64,000 nucleotides of DNA from Alloprevotella sp. Lung230 (GCF_014385435.1 NZ_JACSUD010000001.1:124001-188000), one strand, 5' to 3'; positions 18,977 through 30,996 are shown, counted from the first letter of the stretch. Notes: generated by a model from the sequence alone, not told the origin. A program made the numbers and translations.

Positions 18977-20284
18977 AGATAGGTCTCTTCTACTTTTTTC
19001 GAGGAAAGCCAAAAAATCAGCCACCACAAACGAGCTGCCTCCGATAAATAGTGCATCTTCAGTCGAAAGTAGCGAACGGGCAGTGAGATAAGCCTCTTCA
19101 ACAGTGGCATAACTTTCTCCAGACAGCCCATATTGTGCAGCTTTCTTTTGCAGGACATCAGCAGGTAGCGCACGTTCCACACTCGCTTTTGCAAAATAAT
19201 AGTGTGCTTTTGAGGGAAGGAGTTGCAAAATGTGAGAAACATCCTTATCGGCACACGCGCCAAACACGATGTGCAGATGGTGACAAGAGAGCGCCTCCAA
19301 CTGGGGTGCGAGATAGTGCCACGCATCGACATTGTGTCCCGTGTCGCACACCACCAACGGCGCAGTGTCGAGCACCTGCCAGCGCCCCATCAGCCCCGTC
19401 AGTTCGTTGACTTCGGCAAAACCACGCGCCACCACTTCGGGGGTGATGCATCGGCGGATGTCCTGGGGCAAATGGGCGATTGCAGAGAGAATGGTCGCGG
19501 TGTTCTTCACCTGACAAGCTCCGCCCAAAGCACTTTCTATCCGTCCAAAATCGGAGGTCAAGTAGCGCCGGCGGCCATCGGGCAAATCTTCACATTCCAT
19601 CACCCTACCCTCCTCTTCGGCAAAAATCAAAGGAGCACAAACACTCTCGGCCTTGGCCTCAAATATGGGGTGCGTTTCGGGCAACACCTGCCCCACCACC
19701 ACAGGCGTTTCTGGTTTGATGATGCCGGCTTTCTCCCCGGCAATCTTTGCCAACGTGTCGCCCAGAAATTGCGTGTGATCCAGCGAAATGTTCGTAATCA
19801 CCGACAACAGCGGGCGAATGATGTTCGTACAATCCAAGCGCCCACCCAGCCCCACTTCTATCACGGCAATGTCTACCTGCTCTTCGGCAAAATACTGAAA
19901 AGCCAAGGCTGTGGTCAGTTCGAAAAAGGAGGGGTGCAGCGGTTCGAAGAAATCGCGCTCTTCGGCCACAAAATCGACCACACGCTGCTCAGATATAGGC
20001 GTACCGTTCACCCGAATGCGCTCACGAAAATCGACCAAATGAGGCGAGGTGTACAGCCCCACTCGATAGCCGGCACTCTGCAAAATGGCGGCCAACGTGT
20101 GGGAAGTCGACCCTTTGCCGTTCGTACCGCCCACATGGATGGTGGCATAGCGCCGATGCGGGTGGTCGAAATGAGCATCAAACACCTCTGTGGTGGTAAG
20201 CCCCTCTTTATACGCCCCTGCCCCGATGTTTTGAAACAGCGGGGCAGAGTTGTAGAGATAGTCAAGTGTCTCTTGATAACTCAT
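18974..20284 (-). CDS. folC: Bifunctional folylpolyglutamate/dihydrofolate synthase
   Basis: A 436-aa Mur-ligase-like ATP enzyme that adds glutamate to folates and can form dihydrofolate. The ATP loop GGTNGKGSTSHTLAAIL is at about residues 51-67; the Mur-type central domain shows EVGLGGRLDCTNII and SLDHTQFLGDTLAKIAGEKAGIIKP; the C-terminal domain carries DTGHNVDAWHYL. The ATG at 20284 overlaps the dnaJ stop (20287) closely, so the gene follows dnaJ with only 2 bp between; a TTG at 20290 is an alternative. The C-terminus is cut at a stop codon inside a short repeat. folE of the pterin branch lies 5 kb away in a different unit. Confidence 0.93.
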   Translation of the reverse strand: MSYQETLDYLYNSAPLFQNIGAGAYKEGLTTTEVFDAHFDHPHRRYATIHVGGTNGKGSTSHTLAAILQSAGYRVGLYTSPHLVDFRERIRVNGTPISEQRVVDFVAEERDFFEPLHPSFFELTTALAFQYFAEEQVDIAVIEVGLGGRLDCTNIIRPLLSVITNISLDHTQFLGDTLAKIAGEKAGIIKPETPVVVGQVLPETHPIFEAKAESVCAPLIFAEEEGRVMECEDLPDGRRRYLTSDFGRIESALGGACQVKNTATILSAIAHLPQDIRRCITPEVVARGFAEVNELTGLMGRWQVLDTAPLVVCDTGHNVDAWHYLAPQLEALSCHHLHIVFGACADKDVSHILQLLPSKAHYYFAKASVERALPADVLQKKAAQYGLSGESYATVEEAYLTARSLLSTEDALFIGGSSFVVADFLAFLEKSRRDLS

Positions 20285-20286
20285 TG

Positions 20287-21450
20287 TCAATTAAAATAAG
20301 CGCGGAAGGAATTGAAAATCTTGTCTTTGATGCTCTTCGCGGGACGGAGATTGTCGCTCTCCTTCATGGCTTCAAAGGCAGTCTTTTCGTCTTTGTTCAG
20401 CGTTTCGGGGATGTAGACACTCACGTTGATGACAATGTCACCACGGCCGTAGCCATAACCGGGCACGGGAGGAAGTCCCTTGCCGCGCAGACGCATCCGC
20501 GTGCCGGGTTGCGTACCGGGCTTGATGGTCACGCGGGCTTTGCCTTCGAGGGTGGGCACTTCGACCGTGTCGCCGAGGGTAGCCTGACTCACGGTGAGCA
20601 ATAGATTGTAGATGAGATCGTTGTCATCGCGGATGAAGTGTTCGTGTGGAACTTCCTCAATGAGCACCTGGATGTCGCCCGGCACACCATTATGTTTGGC
20701 AGCATGCCCCTTTCCGGGCGCATTGACCACCATACCTTCGGCCACACCGGCGGGGATGTTGATTTCCACAATCTCTTCGCCGGAAACAGTGCCTTCGCCG
20801 TGACATTTTTTGCATTTGTGGGCGATGACCTTGCCCTCACCATGACACTGCGGACAGGGGGTTTGTTGCTGCACCATGCCGAAGATGCTGCGCGCTTGGC
20901 GCACCACGTAGCCGGTGCCGTGACATTGCGAACAAGTTTCGGCCGAATGTCCCGGTTCGCAGCCCGAACCGTGGCAATCACCACATTCCACCTGCTTCTT
21001 CACCTTAAACTTCTTCGTCACTCCCGTGCTGATTTCTTCGAGGGTGAGGCGGGTTTTCAGGCGCAGGTCGCCACCTCGGTACTGTTGAGGTTCGGCACCT
21101 CTGCCGCCGCCAAAACCGCCGAAGCCGCCGAAGCCTCCGCCCATACTGCCAAAGATGTCGCTGAAGTGAGAGAAGATGTCGTTGATGTCGGTAAATCCAC
21201 CGCCACCTCCAAAACCTCCGGCGCCATTCAGTCCGGCTTTGCCAAACTGGTCGTAGCGTTGACGCTTTTCGGGGTCGCGGAGCACTTCGTAGGCTTCAGC
21301 AGCTTCTTTGAATTTTTCCTCCGCTTCCTTATCGCCGGGATTTTTGTCGGGGTGATATTTCATGGCCACCTTGCGGTAGGCTTTTTTGATGTCGGCATCG
21401 CTTGCGCTCTTGTCGACACCCAGTATTTCGTAATAATCGAGATCTGCCAT
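20287..21450 (-). CDS. dnaJ: Chaperone protein DnaJ
   Basis: A 387-aa type I Hsp40 that stimulates DnaK ATPase. J domain at residues 4-70 with the HPD motif ([10 protein letters not shown]), Gly/Phe-rich linker at about 72-120, a zinc finger with four CxxCxGxG repeats ([32 protein letters not shown]; about 150-225), and the C-terminal substrate-binding domains. All hallmarks are present. It is downstream of grpE by 96 bp and upstream of folC; dnaK is not in the window. Confidence 0.98.
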   Translation of the reverse strand: MADLDYYEILGVDKSASDADIKKAYRKVAMKYHPDKNPGDKEAEEKFKEAAEAYEVLRDPEKRQRYDQFGKAGLNGAGGFGGGGGFTDINDIFSHFSDIFGSMGGGFGGFGGFGGGRGAEPQQYRGGDLRLKTRLTLEEISTGVTKKFKVKKQVECGDCHGSGCEPGHSAETCSQCHGTGYVVRQARSIFGMVQQQTPCPQCHGEGKVIAHKCKKCHGEGTVSGEEIVEINIPAGVAEGMVVNAPGKGHAAKHNGVPGDIQVLIEEVPHEHFIRDDNDLIYNLLLTVSQATLGDTVEVPTLEGKARVTIKPGTQPGTRMRLRGKGLPPVPGYGYGRGDIVINVSVYIPETLNKDEKTAFEAMKESDNLRPAKSIKDKIFNSFRAYFN

Positions 21451-21546
21451 TGTAGAAAATGTTTGAAGATGAGGGATTCGTCAAGGTTGAACTTTCGTTT
21501 CAGGGACAGAGCAAGTCCTCAATCGGTACTTGCCCCCCGACCGCTA

Positions 21547-22140
21547 TCACTGCCCTACGGCAACTTTTGCAAAGCGGAGCACCTTGTCGTTGAGCAGATA
21601 ACCCGTCTGCACACAATCGATGATGTGGTTTTTCTTGCCTTCCTCTTCGACAGGGATGAGGGCGATGGCTTCGTGGAAGTCGGTGTCAAAGACGGCATCG
21701 TTCGTGTCCATCTTCTTCAGCCCTTGCTGTTCGAGCACACGCAGGAATTTTTGATGCACCAACTCCAAACCTTCACGCAGCGCGACCACATCTTCGCTTT
21801 GCGTCATGTGCTGCTGAGCGCGGTCCATATCGTCCAGAATGGGAAGAAGACTTTCGATTACTTTTTTTCCTCCATTGAGGATGAGGTCGGTCTGCGTGGC
21901 AATGCTGTGCTTGCGGAAGTTGGCAAAGTCGGCGGCTTGACGAAGCATTTTATCTTTAAGTTCTGCGATTTCGGCCTCAGCTTGTGCCAATTTGTCGGCA
22001 TCTGACAGTTCGTCAGGTGCTTCGGCAATCGTTGCCTCTTCGGCCGCAACAGCGCTGTCCGTCTGAGGCTGCGTTTCGGGAGTCGCGGCAGTCACGTCCT
22101 GCGCGTCTTGTGGGGAGCTATTGAGTTCTTTTTCTTCCAT
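21547..22140 (-). CDS. grpE: Nucleotide exchange factor GrpE
   Basis: A 197-aa DnaK nucleotide exchange factor. The ATG at 22140 (MEEKELNSSPQ) is preferred over an upstream start at 22242, whose extra residues are low-complexity. An acidic unstructured N-terminus (about 1-60) precedes a long coiled coil (about 60-110: ADKLAQAEAEIAELKDKMLR, DFANFRKHS) and the beta-wing domain with the GrpE signature around DFHEAIALIPV and GYLLNDKVLRFAKVAVGQ. Cotranscription with dnaJ is likely. The non-coding repeat copy 1 begins about 65 bp upstream, so any promoter must lie in that repeat or beside it. Confidence 0.97.
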   Translation of the reverse strand: MEEKELNSSPQDAQDVTAATPETQPQTDSAVAAEEATIAEAPDELSDADKLAQAEAEIAELKDKMLRQAADFANFRKHSIATQTDLILNGGKKVIESLLPILDDMDRAQQHMTQSEDVVALREGLELVHQKFLRVLEQQGLKKMDTNDAVFDTDFHEAIALIPVEEEGKKNHIIDCVQTGYLLNDKVLRFAKVAVGQ

Positions 22141-22205
22141 GATGTTTTGTTTATTGTTTGTCCCTTCCTCTGCAAATTGTATGCCGAGGTACCGGGCGGT
22201 GGGTG

Positions 22206-22677
22206 TCTTCGCGCGCACGCGCTCTCTATACATAGGTGGCATTTTTTTCCTTCACTGCCTTCACCTCCGCCCTTTCTCTCTGAAGAACAAGGCTTTAAGG
22301 GTGAAGGCAAATGGGCACACGACCTTCACCTCACGACGAAGTTGGAGGAAAAGCACTATCATCATTCCGTGAAATCTCTTCACGACAAGAGGCTGACAAT
22401 CAGATTGTCGCACCGAGGGTGAAGGCAGTGAAGGCAAAAAACAGAAGTGAATGTAGTGTAATGCGCGCGAGGGGAAGAGGAGGGAGGGGGAATTTCATCC
22501 GCACTCCCTCTCCCTACTCAAAACCTCAGAGGTAGTTTTCACCAGCTCTGAGGTAGATGCGCGCCGCTCCCAGAAAAATGAAAGCGGAAACGAAACGCGA
22601 AATGCGAAACACGAAATGTTAAAACCGAGTTAAAGTCGAGGAGGTGTGGCGGTTTTGGCGCGGCAAATGTCTATATA
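22206..22677 (-). repeat. Dispersed intergenic repeat, copy 1 (inverted relative to copy 2)
   Basis: This fills most of the 577-bp gap between grpE and the ABC-F gene (22141-22717). Read on the minus strand it has, in order: ATATAGACAT (22667-22677), an ACTTTAAC...TTTTAAC pair (22618-22637), a CTCAGAGG-type inverted repeat (22522-22557), a CG-rich block (22463-22475), CCTTCACTGCCTTCACC arms facing each other at 22417-22440 and 22242-22264, an inner GGTGAAGG/CCTTCACC pair (22300-22330), and GCGCGTGCGCGCGAAGAC at 22206-22224. The same modules in the same order occur at 38803-39253. No conserved open frame is seen in both copies. Confidence 0.75.
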
Positions 22678-22717
22678 CAAATGAGGGCCTTTCCGAGACG
22701 ATGCTCAAATGGGGGGA

Positions 22718-24343
<1,626 letters not shown>

Positions 24344-24589
24344 TTATTGTCTATGGGTTAAGGGGCTTTCAGAATTCCCCTGCTATTAAAGTTTGTTTTA
24401 CAGACGTTTTCTCGCCACGGCATCGCCCAAAACCAATTCTTCGTTTGGGCATTGCGCGTTTGGTTGAACGAAAACGGGCTTATAGTCGGCTGCCGGAGTA
24501 AAGGAGTTTATCTCCCTCCTCATCCGCAGTTCAGTAAGTATTCAAAAGGGGGCATCCAGCCGGTCTATATCCACTCACTCCACCCCCGC

Positions 24590-25483
24590 TTATTGTATTT
24601 TCATATCCACTTCTCGAAAGTCGATAACTCTACAGATGTCTTGATAAGACTTACTGAACGCACCAAAAGCTTCGAGTTTGAGAGTGGACATGGCGGCGGC
24701 AAAGCAGGCGGCTTCGTGATAGCTTGCACCAGAGGCACGCTTGTAGAGATAGCCCGTCATGTAGGTATCACCGCAGCCCGTGGCATCGACGATGCGCAAG
24801 GGCGGATAGGCGTGGATTTCGATGAGGCGACCTTCGGCATAGATAGACGAACCCAGGCTGCCCTCGGTGATGATGACCTCGCGCACTCCCCAAGCCGCCA
24901 ACTTGCGAGCGGCTGCGAGCACATCGGTCTCGCCCGTGAGGACGGCCATCTCGTGATCATTGACTTTGAGGATATCGACGTATTTCAGGCAGTCGCACTT
25001 CTCCTCCCAGTCGGTCGTCACGACCGATTCGCCCTCCACACGGCGCAGATAACCCTGGACATCGAGCGAGACAATGCCCTTGGTGGAAAGGTAGCGCACA
25101 AAATCGACCGAAAAATCATCGGCCAACAGGCTGCCCAGATGGTAGAAGTCGGCCTTGACGTTGATGATGTCGTCGATACGGAAAGGGTTGGCCTTGGCCA
25201 AGACGCGCTGAGTGCGGTGGTCTTGGTTGCTGCCGTAGATGTTTTCGAAATGGACGGTTTTCGCACTGGGCAGGACGCACACGTCAATGCCTTTGGCGCG
25301 CATGGCCTCGACGGCCGACATCTCGGAGGGGGCAAGGGCGGTAACGATCTGAAAGTCGGCATTGGGCAGTTGCGCCATGCCATGGGCAAAATAGTAGGCC
25401 GTGCCGCCGTTGAGATAGGTTGTGGCGTCCGGGGTCACGATTTTGTCGAGTGTGATGTGCCCGATGCAACACACGCGCTTCAT
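24590..25483 (-). CDS. PfkB family carbohydrate kinase
   Basis: A 297-aa ribokinase-like enzyme. The ATG at 25483 overlaps the folE stop by 4 bp (ATGA), which fits translational coupling and the expected start [15 protein letters not shown]. The N-terminal lid residues include [11 protein letters not shown]; the C-terminal anion hole and catalytic base motif is [14 protein letters not shown] at about residues 233-246, with the Asp expected to act as base. The substrate (sugar, nucleoside or other) cannot be read from sequence. Confidence 0.88.
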   Translation of the reverse strand: MKRVCCIGHITLDKIVTPDATTYLNGGTAYYFAHGMAQLPNADFQIVTALAPSEMSAVEAMRAKGIDVCVLPSAKTVHFENIYGSNQDHRTQRVLAKANPFRIDDIINVKADFYHLGSLLADDFSVDFVRYLSTKGIVSLDVQGYLRRVEGESVVTTDWEEKCDCLKYVDILKVNDHEMAVLTGETDVLAAARKLAAWGVREVIITEGSLGSSIYAEGRLIEIHAYPPLRIVDATGCGDTYMTGYLYKRASGASYHEAACFAAAMSTLKLEAFGAFSKSYQDICRVIDFREVDMKIQ

Positions 25484-26049
25484 GCGCGGTGGATGAGTTG
25501 GAGGAACTCCTCGCGGGTCTTGGCTTGCTCGAAAGCGCCACAGAAAGAGGAGGTGGTGGTGAGGGAATGTTGCTTTTCGACACCCCGCATCTGCATGCAC
25601 ATGTGTTCGCCTTCGACCACCACCATCACACCGAGTGGGTCGAGCGCTTCGCGGATGGCCTCCATCACTTGGAGGGTGAGACGCTCCTGCACTTGCAGAC
25701 GATGGGAGAAGATGTCGACCACACGGGGAATTTTGGAGAGGCCGCAGATGTGTCCGTTGGGGATATAGGCCACATGGGCTTTGCCGTAGAACGGCAGCAT
25801 GTGGTGCTCGCAAAGGCTGTAGAACTGGATGTCTTTGACAATGACCATTTGCTTGTAGTCTTCGACAAACTTGGCGCTGTTGAGCACCGCGATGGGGTCC
25901 ATGTCGTAGCCGCGGGTGAGGGTGAGCATCGCTTTGGCCACACGTTCGGGGGTTTTGAGCAGTCCTTCACGTTGGGGATCTTCACCCAGCAGATGGAGCA
26001 CCTCTTGATAGTGGAACATGAGCTGTTCCAGGCGTTCTTGTTCTGTCAT
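25480..26049 (-). CDS. folE: GTP cyclohydrolase I
   Basis: A 189-aa enzyme that opens the guanine ring of GTP to give dihydroneopterin triphosphate, first step of folate synthesis. The start at 26049 ([10 protein letters not shown]) matches the family; a longer frame to 26178 has no family support. Zinc ligands are visible: Cys and His in [14 protein letters not shown] and Cys in [11 protein letters not shown]. The conserved [17 protein letters not shown] and [11 protein letters not shown] stretches are present. Its stop overlaps the downstream kinase start. Length and motifs are normal. Confidence 0.97.
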   Translation of the reverse strand: MTEQERLEQLMFHYQEVLHLLGEDPQREGLLKTPERVAKAMLTLTRGYDMDPIAVLNSAKFVEDYKQMVIVKDIQFYSLCEHHMLPFYGKAHVAYIPNGHICGLSKIPRVVDIFSHRLQVQERLTLQVMEAIREALDPLGVMVVVEGEHMCMQMRGVEKQHSLTTTSSFCGAFEQAKTREEFLQLIHRA

Positions 26050-26193
26050 AAAAGATGGAAGTGAGCAGGCTGTGGGATGGCTCACAAAGGAGATTTGGAT
26101 AAGGGGAGGGAGGTCGTTCTGTCCAACGAGTGGGGAACAGACGAAGCGAGAGTTTGACGCCATGTCGCGGCAAAACAAGTGCTTTCGCTCCCA

Positions 26194-26664
26194 CTATTCA
26201 GCACGCAAAATGGTGGAAGAGACCACGCGAACTTCAGCCGAAATGCGTTTGCGACGAAGTTGGCGCACATAGTCGGCCGCTTCTTCGCGCGACGAGAAAT
26301 CGCCCACGCGACACACCCAACGAGGCGAAAGGAAAGTGACGTAGGCCGAAAGTTCAGGGAAGTGGCTCTGCACCTTCTGTTTCATCTGCAACGCCTCTTG
26401 CTTCGACACGCGATTGTTGGCGCCGGTGTAGACTTGTATGCGGTAGCCCTGAGCTTTATAGCGGGCGCGAGTAGTTCCTCCGGTGTAGGGAAAGCGCACC
26501 ACCCGCCGCACCACGGTGTGGTGGTGCTGTGTCGTGTCGACCGGTTGGGCGGTGCCCACGCCTTTGCGAGGCGGCAAGGTGTCGTGCGGTGTTTGTGCCA
26601 ACAAGGGGGTCGTGCAGCAATAGCCCGTCAGAAGGATAAAGGAGAGTAGCTTTGCGCGCATCAT
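26194..26664 (-). CDS. Secreted SPOR domain protein
   Basis: A 156-aa secreted protein. The ATG at 26664 (MMRAKLLSFILLTGYCC) gives a signal peptide, possibly a lipoprotein; the frame from 26670 would need a TTG. A linker rich in Pro, Thr and His (about 25-70) leads to a C-terminal SPOR domain (about 75-150) with GYRIQVYTGANN and WVCRVGDFSSREEAADYVRQL. SPOR domains bind septal peptidoglycan stripped of stem peptides, so a role at the division site or cell wall is likely. It follows tpiA after a terminator and is likely transcribed on its own or with folE. Confidence 0.85.
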   Translation of the reverse strand: MMRAKLLSFILLTGYCCTTPLLAQTPHDTLPPRKGVGTAQPVDTTQHHHTVVRRVVRFPYTGGTTRARYKAQGYRIQVYTGANNRVSKQEALQMKQKVQSHFPELSAYVTFLSPRWVCRVGDFSSREEAADYVRQLRRKRISAEVRVVSSTILRAE

Positions 26665-26704
26665 ATTCAAACGCTAAAATTCAAACGCATCATATCAAAA
26701 AGGG

Positions 26705-26732
26705 GGATGGGCGCAAGGATTTGCACCCATCC
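26705..26732 (-). terminator. Terminator downstream of tpiA
   Basis: GGATGGG and GCAA arms pair with TTGC and CCCATCC (26705-26716 with 26721-26732), one mismatch, 4-nt loop, then CCCTTTTTGA on the minus strand. A good rho-independent terminator 31 bp past the tpiA stop. Confidence 0.75.
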
Positions 26733-26763
26733 TGAATGATTGTTGCGGATTGGACCGAAGAGA

Positions 26764-27522
26764 TTATTTCCAAGCGTCGATGATGGCCTTGAAGTCGGCA
26801 GCCTTCAACGAAGCACCACCGATGAGTCCACCATCGATGTCGGCCTTGGCGAAGAGTTCAGGAGCGTTAGAGCCCTTGCAAGAACCACCATAGAGGATGG
26901 AGGTATTGTCGGCAGCTTCCTGACCAAACTTCTCGGCTACGCAAGAGCGAATGAAAGCGTGGATTTCTTGTGCTTGCTCGGAAGTGGCCGTCTTGCCCGT
27001 GCCGATGGCCCAAATGGGTTCGTAGGCGATGACGATGTTGCTCCACTGTTCGGCAGTGAGATGGAACACGCTGCCTTCAAGTTCGGCCTTGCAAACGGCT
27101 TCTTGTTCGTTGGCTTCACGCTGGGCGAGGCTCTCACCGATGCAGAAGATGACCTTCAGGCCGTTAGCCAAAGCGAGATCTACCTTTTCCTTCAACACTT
27201 CGGGAGTTTCGTTGTAGTATTCACGACGTTCGCTGTGGCCGAGGATGACGTATTCTGCACCGGTAGACTTCACCATTTCTGCAGAAACTTCGCCCGTATA
27301 GGCACCGCTGGCATGGTCGGCACAGTTTTCGGCAGCAAGACCGATAACACTGTGATCGATAACGTCGCTCACCTTGGCGAGGTGAATGAAGGGAGTGCCG
27401 ATGATGACTTCGCAGTTAGGCTTTTCAGCCGTCAGGATGTTGTTGAGCTCAGTGGCAAGAGCAATACCTTCTTGCAGGTTCTTGTTCATTTTCCAGTTGC
27501 CTGCTACAATGTGCTTTCTCAT
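26764..27522 (-). CDS. tpiA: Triosephosphate isomerase
   Basis: A 252-aa glycolytic enzyme interconverting dihydroxyacetone phosphate and glyceraldehyde 3-phosphate. The active-site Lys is in GNWKMNK (about residue 12), the catalytic His in VILGHSERR (about 100), the catalytic Glu in [14 protein letters not shown] (about 170), and the phosphate-binding loop in [12 protein letters not shown] and GGLIGGASL. Complete and normal in length. Its start overlaps the stop of the DoxX-like gene by 4 bp. Confidence 0.98.
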   Translation of the reverse strand: MRKHIVAGNWKMNKNLQEGIALATELNNILTAEKPNCEVIIGTPFIHLAKVSDVIDHSVIGLAAENCADHASGAYTGEVSAEMVKSTGAEYVILGHSERREYYNETPEVLKEKVDLALANGLKVIFCIGESLAQREANEQEAVCKAELEGSVFHLTAEQWSNIVIAYEPIWAIGTGKTATSEQAQEIHAFIRSCVAEKFGQEAADNTSILYGGSCKGSNAPELFAKADIDGGLIGGASLKAADFKAIIDAWK

Positions 27523-28802
27523 TGTGGTACGTTATTTTTTTGAGATTTATAATGATGATATATTTTGTAAAATCGGCGTCCCATCCAAAGACGGTCCAGC
27601 AAGAAAACGACTCCGCAAGGGACGACAAACCAGAGGAAGAGCAGCCCGAAGGAGTGGTTGCGCCGGTGGCGCTGTTCGTCATCAGAAGAGGCGGTGATTT
27701 GGGTCAGTTCCTTTTCGTCCGGCATGTCGTTGCGGCCCCATTTGGCAAGGATACGTCCCTTCTTGAGGAGCACCAAACCAGGATTGGAGCGTACGATTTC
27801 TTTCAGGAGTTCGCTTGATGCTTTGACGAAAGGATAAGAGGCTCCGGTGCGGTCTATCCAGCCTGTGATTTCGGCATCTGTGCCCGTTGTGGCACAAAGG
27901 AAGCGATGATGGTGGTCGTTGGAGAAGTCGTAGATGTCGTTGAGCGCATCCGAGCAACCGGCATCGGCCATAGAGATTTTCGGAAGTGTGGCGATGAACA
28001 CGTAGCTCGTATCAGCCAATATATCTTCGGAAAGGTCATCACCATTGCGGGAAGTAATGGAAAACTCTTTGATGGAGGGTTCTTTCAACACTTCGGTCTG
28101 CGCATCGACATACTTCCACGTGCTGTCGGGCAAATTTTCCAATCCGAAGGTGCGTTTCTCTCCATTCTTTTCGTAGGTGAAAGTCGTGGAAAACTCTCCG
28201 CGCATGGCTTCGTTGATGTCGGTGCCCAGCTCAAAACCTGTGAAGTCCATTAAGGGCTGATAGTGCAAAGAATAGACGCTCACGCCCAACATGTACAGCA
28301 TCGAGTAGAGCGAAAGAATCCACTGGTTGTGCTCAGAGATGATGCGCAGCGAGCGTTTCCGTTGCCAGACGAGAAGAAGGGCACAAGCCAGCAGCACGAT
28401 ATTTTTGGCCAGAGTTTGTCCGTTGGTCAAAATCAGTGCATCGCCAAAGCATCCACAATCGGTGACGGGGTTGTAAAGGTAGATGTAGACCGTCACCAAC
28501 GTCATGAATACCATAAAGAGGAGCGTCCCGATGCTTGCAAGGCGTTGACGTATCCCCAAAAGGAGGTAGACTCCAAGGCTGAACTCCACAAGCGCCAAGA
28601 GGATGGCAGCGACATCCAAATAGAGAGAGCCGGCCATGATGGGAATCCCCCATGCGGCACAATAGGCTTCCAGTTTGTGCTCCATCCCCATCGGGTCAAG
28701 CGCTTTGGCAAAGCCGGAAAAGAGAAATGTGGCGGCGAGCAACCACTGCGCCACCCATGTGAGCAGGCGTAAAGTAAGGTTGATAAAACTATTCTTCGAC
28801 AT
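27519..28802 (-). CDS. DoxX-like membrane protein (BT_3928 family)
   Basis: A 427-aa integral membrane protein. Four or five membrane segments lie in residues about 8-165 ([20 protein letters not shown], then [20 protein letters not shown] and [19 protein letters not shown]), with the conserved CGCFGDA motif at about 122. A soluble C-terminal region (about 195-380) with a thioredoxin-fold-like pattern ends [11 protein letters not shown]-type ([16 protein letters not shown]) and a final membrane segment at about 400. This is the BT_3928 architecture, common in Bacteroidetes between DUF1599 and tpiA genes. Function is not established. It overlaps both neighbours by a few bases. Confidence 0.85.
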   Translation of the reverse strand: MSKNSFINLTLRLLTWVAQWLLAATFLFSGFAKALDPMGMEHKLEAYCAAWGIPIMAGSLYLDVAAILLALVEFSLGVYLLLGIRQRLASIGTLLFMVFMTLVTVYIYLYNPVTDCGCFGDALILTNGQTLAKNIVLLACALLLVWQRKRSLRIISEHNQWILSLYSMLYMLGVSVYSLHYQPLMDFTGFELGTDINEAMRGEFSTTFTYEKNGEKRTFGLENLPDSTWKYVDAQTEVLKEPSIKEFSITSRNGDDLSEDILADTSYVFIATLPKISMADAGCSDALNDIYDFSNDHHHRFLCATTGTDAEITGWIDRTGASYPFVKASSELLKEIVRSNPGLVLLKKGRILAKWGRNDMPDEKELTQITASSDDEQRHRRNHSFGLLFLWFVVPCGVVFLLDRLWMGRRFYKIYHHYKSQKNNVPQ

Positions 28803-29355
28803 GATTGTCTTGTTCTATGACTAATTTAATGAGCGCAAAAACGGCATAGTTGAGCATGTCCATATAATTGGCAGCGATGCCTTCGCTCACCAAGGTGGCA
28901 CCTTCTAAGTCTTCGATTTGCTTGGTGCGGAACACCTTCATCAAAATCAAGTCGGCATAGGAGGAGACGCGCATGGCACGCCAAGCCTCATCGTAGTCGT
29001 GGTTCTTTCGCAACATCAGTGCCAAAGCGGCAGCGGCTTGCTCATCGTAGTTTTCGACGATAGTGGCATCGAAGAGGTCGGTCTCGTTCGTTCCGTCCAC
29101 AACACCGCGCTCCAGCTGGATGAGCCCCATGATGGCGTAGTTGACCAAACCGATGAACTCCGGGATGATACCTTCGCCGACCATCGTCACCCCCGTCATC
29201 TGAAGGGTGCGGATACGATTGGCCTTGATGTATAGTTGATCGGTGATGGACTCCGGACGCATAATGCGCCACGCTGTCCCATAGTCGTGCATCTTTTTAA
29301 GAAAGAGGTCGCGACACAACGCCAGCACGGCTTTAAATTCTTCCTGCGTGGTCAT
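28789..29355 (-). CDS. DUF1599 (nucleotide modification associated domain) protein
   Basis: A 188-aa soluble protein with two related halves. The first has KKMHDYGTAWRIMRPESITD (about 20-40) and the second RKNHDYDEAWRAMR (about 117-130), each followed by an IxKxxRxxQ-like helix and a YAxxxLIxL helix. The HDYxxAWR repeat is typical of DUF1599, associated elsewhere with nucleotide modification. No enzymatic role is proven. It starts 14 bp after proS and overlaps the DoxX-like gene by 14 bp, so this set (proS-DUF1599-DoxX-tpiA) is probably one operon. Confidence 0.88.
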   Translation of the reverse strand: MTTQEEFKAVLALCRDLFLKKMHDYGTAWRIMRPESITDQLYIKANRIRTLQMTGVTMVGEGIIPEFIGLVNYAIMGLIQLERGVVDGTNETDLFDATIVENYDEQAAAALALMLRKNHDYDEAWRAMRVSSYADLILMKVFRTKQIEDLEGATLVSEGIAANYMDMLNYAVFALIKLVIEQDNHVEE

Positions 29356-29369
29356 GGCTCACACTCTGT

Positions 29370-30851
29370 TTAGTAGCTGCGGGCAATGATGACACGCGCC
29401 ACAGCGGGTTTGCCACTGACCATATCCACGCCCAAATTGTCTTGCGACACGCCATAAGGCACACAGCGGATGGTGGCTTGGGTGTCGGCCTTAATTTGGG
29501 CTTCCGTCTCAGCTGTTCCGTCCCAATCGCAGAGGAAGAAACCGCCTTCCTTCACACGCACCTTGAACTCCTCGTAGTTGGTGCAGGTGTAGGTGCATGC
29601 TTCGCGGTGTTTCAGCGCCTTTTGGTAGATATTCTCTTGAATTTCTTCGAGCAGAGCAGACACTTTTTCTTCAATGCCTTCAAAGGCCCAGGTTTCTTTT
29701 TCGAGAGTGTCACGGCGCATCACTTCCACAGTACCGTTTTCCAAATCGCGGCCGCCCATCACCAAACGAACGGGCACACCTTTCAGCTCATAGTCTGCAA
29801 ACTTGAAACCGGGACGCTTGTTGTCGGCATTATCATATTTCACACGAATGCCTTTGGCTTCCAGGCGTTGGGCCAATCCGCCCAAGACTTCGTCAAATTT
29901 GTCCACCTCATCACCTTTGAAGATGGGCACGATCACCACCTGAATGGGGGCAACGTGAGGAGGAAGCACCAGTCCATTGTCGTCAGAGTGCGACATGATG
30001 AGCGCACCCATCAGGCGAGTGGAGACGCCCCACGAAGATGCCCAAGCATACTCTTCCTTGTTTTCTTTGTTGACAAACTTCACATCAAAAGCCTTACCGA
30101 AGTTTTGTCCCAAGAAGTGAGAAGTACCACTTTGCAGAGCCTTACCATCCTGCATCATTGCTTCAATCGTGTAAGTGTCGAGTGCTCCGGCAAAGCGTTC
30201 CGTCTCGCTTTTCACACCGCGCACCATCGGAATGGCCAAAATGTCTTTGGCAAAGTCATGATAAACTTCCAACATTTGCTTGGCACGTGCTTCTGCTTGT
30301 TCGCGAGTTGCATGAGCGGTATGTCCTTCCTGCCAAAGGAACTCTGAAGTGCGGAGGAACAAACGAGTGCGCATCTCCCAACGCATCACATTGCACCATT
30401 GGTTGCAAAGGATGGGGAGGTCGCGCCATGAATGAATCCAGCCACGGAACGTATTCCAAATCGTGGTTTCGGACGTGGGACGAATAATGAGTTCTTCTTC
30501 GAGTTTTGCAGCTGGGTCTACCACCACCCCTTCTCCTTCGGGATTGGCTTTGAGGCGATAGTGGGTGACCACAGCACATTCTTTGGCAAAGCCCTCAACG
30601 TGGTCAGCTTCTTTGGAAAGATAGCTCTTGGGGATAAGCATAGGGAAGTAAGCATTCTGCACACCGGTAGCCTTAAAACGAGCATCCAGATTTTGCTGAA
30701 TGCGCTCCCAAATGGCATAGCCATAAGGTTTAATCACCATACAGCCACGCACATCGGCTTGTTCGGCAAGGTCTGCTTTCACCACCAATTCGTTGTACCA
30801 GCGAGAGTAATCCACGCTGCGTTTGGTCAAATCTTTGAGTTCTTTTGCCAT
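29370..30851 (-). CDS. proS: Prolyl-tRNA synthetase (type 3, archaeal/eukaryotic-like)
   Basis: A 493-aa class II synthetase charging tRNA-Pro. Motif 1 region is [18 protein letters not shown], motif 2 shows [28 protein letters not shown], and motif 3 ends with [20 protein letters not shown]. The anticodon-binding domain (about 290-390) and a C-terminal zinc-binding-like domain ending in ARVIIARSY identify the short type lacking an editing insert. Length and motifs are normal. A TAAATTTG -7 box is found about 80 bp upstream. Confidence 0.97.
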   Translation of the reverse strand: MAKELKDLTKRSVDYSRWYNELVVKADLAEQADVRGCMVIKPYGYAIWERIQQNLDARFKATGVQNAYFPMLIPKSYLSKEADHVEGFAKECAVVTHYRLKANPEGEGVVVDPAAKLEEELIIRPTSETTIWNTFRGWIHSWRDLPILCNQWCNVMRWEMRTRLFLRTSEFLWQEGHTAHATREQAEARAKQMLEVYHDFAKDILAIPMVRGVKSETERFAGALDTYTIEAMMQDGKALQSGTSHFLGQNFGKAFDVKFVNKENKEEYAWASSWGVSTRLMGALIMSHSDDNGLVLPPHVAPIQVVIVPIFKGDEVDKFDEVLGGLAQRLEAKGIRVKYDNADNKRPGFKFADYELKGVPVRLVMGGRDLENGTVEVMRRDTLEKETWAFEGIEEKVSALLEEIQENIYQKALKHREACTYTCTNYEEFKVRVKEGGFFLCDWDGTAETEAQIKADTQATIRCVPYGVSQDNLGVDMVSGKPAVARVIIARSY

Positions 30852-30929
30852 TCTATTTTCTTATTTTTCTTTTTCTAAATCTAAAGCAGTGGACACACAG
30901 CCCACCCTAAAAAACGTCTTTTACAAGTG

Positions 30930-30937
30930 CAAATTTA
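30930..30937 (-). promoter_or_regulatory. Candidate proS -7 box
   Basis: Minus strand TAAATTTG, matching TAnnTTTG, 78 bp upstream of the proS ATG. No clear -33 box at 19-20 bp. Confidence 0.4.
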
Positions 30938-30996
30938 CGCATTTATATGGACATACGACCTATATCTTGCGGTTTTTCGCGCCATCAGCCGCTTCC

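Noticed and set aside
22141-22717. Small protein genes in the repeat copy 1
   Set aside because: Short frames here are not shared with copy 2 and have no recognisable features.
24344-24589. Possible terminator GCCCAA/TTGGGC at 24425-24450 after the PfkB kinase
   Set aside because: Stem of 6 bp with a long loop and no T-tract; too weak to list.
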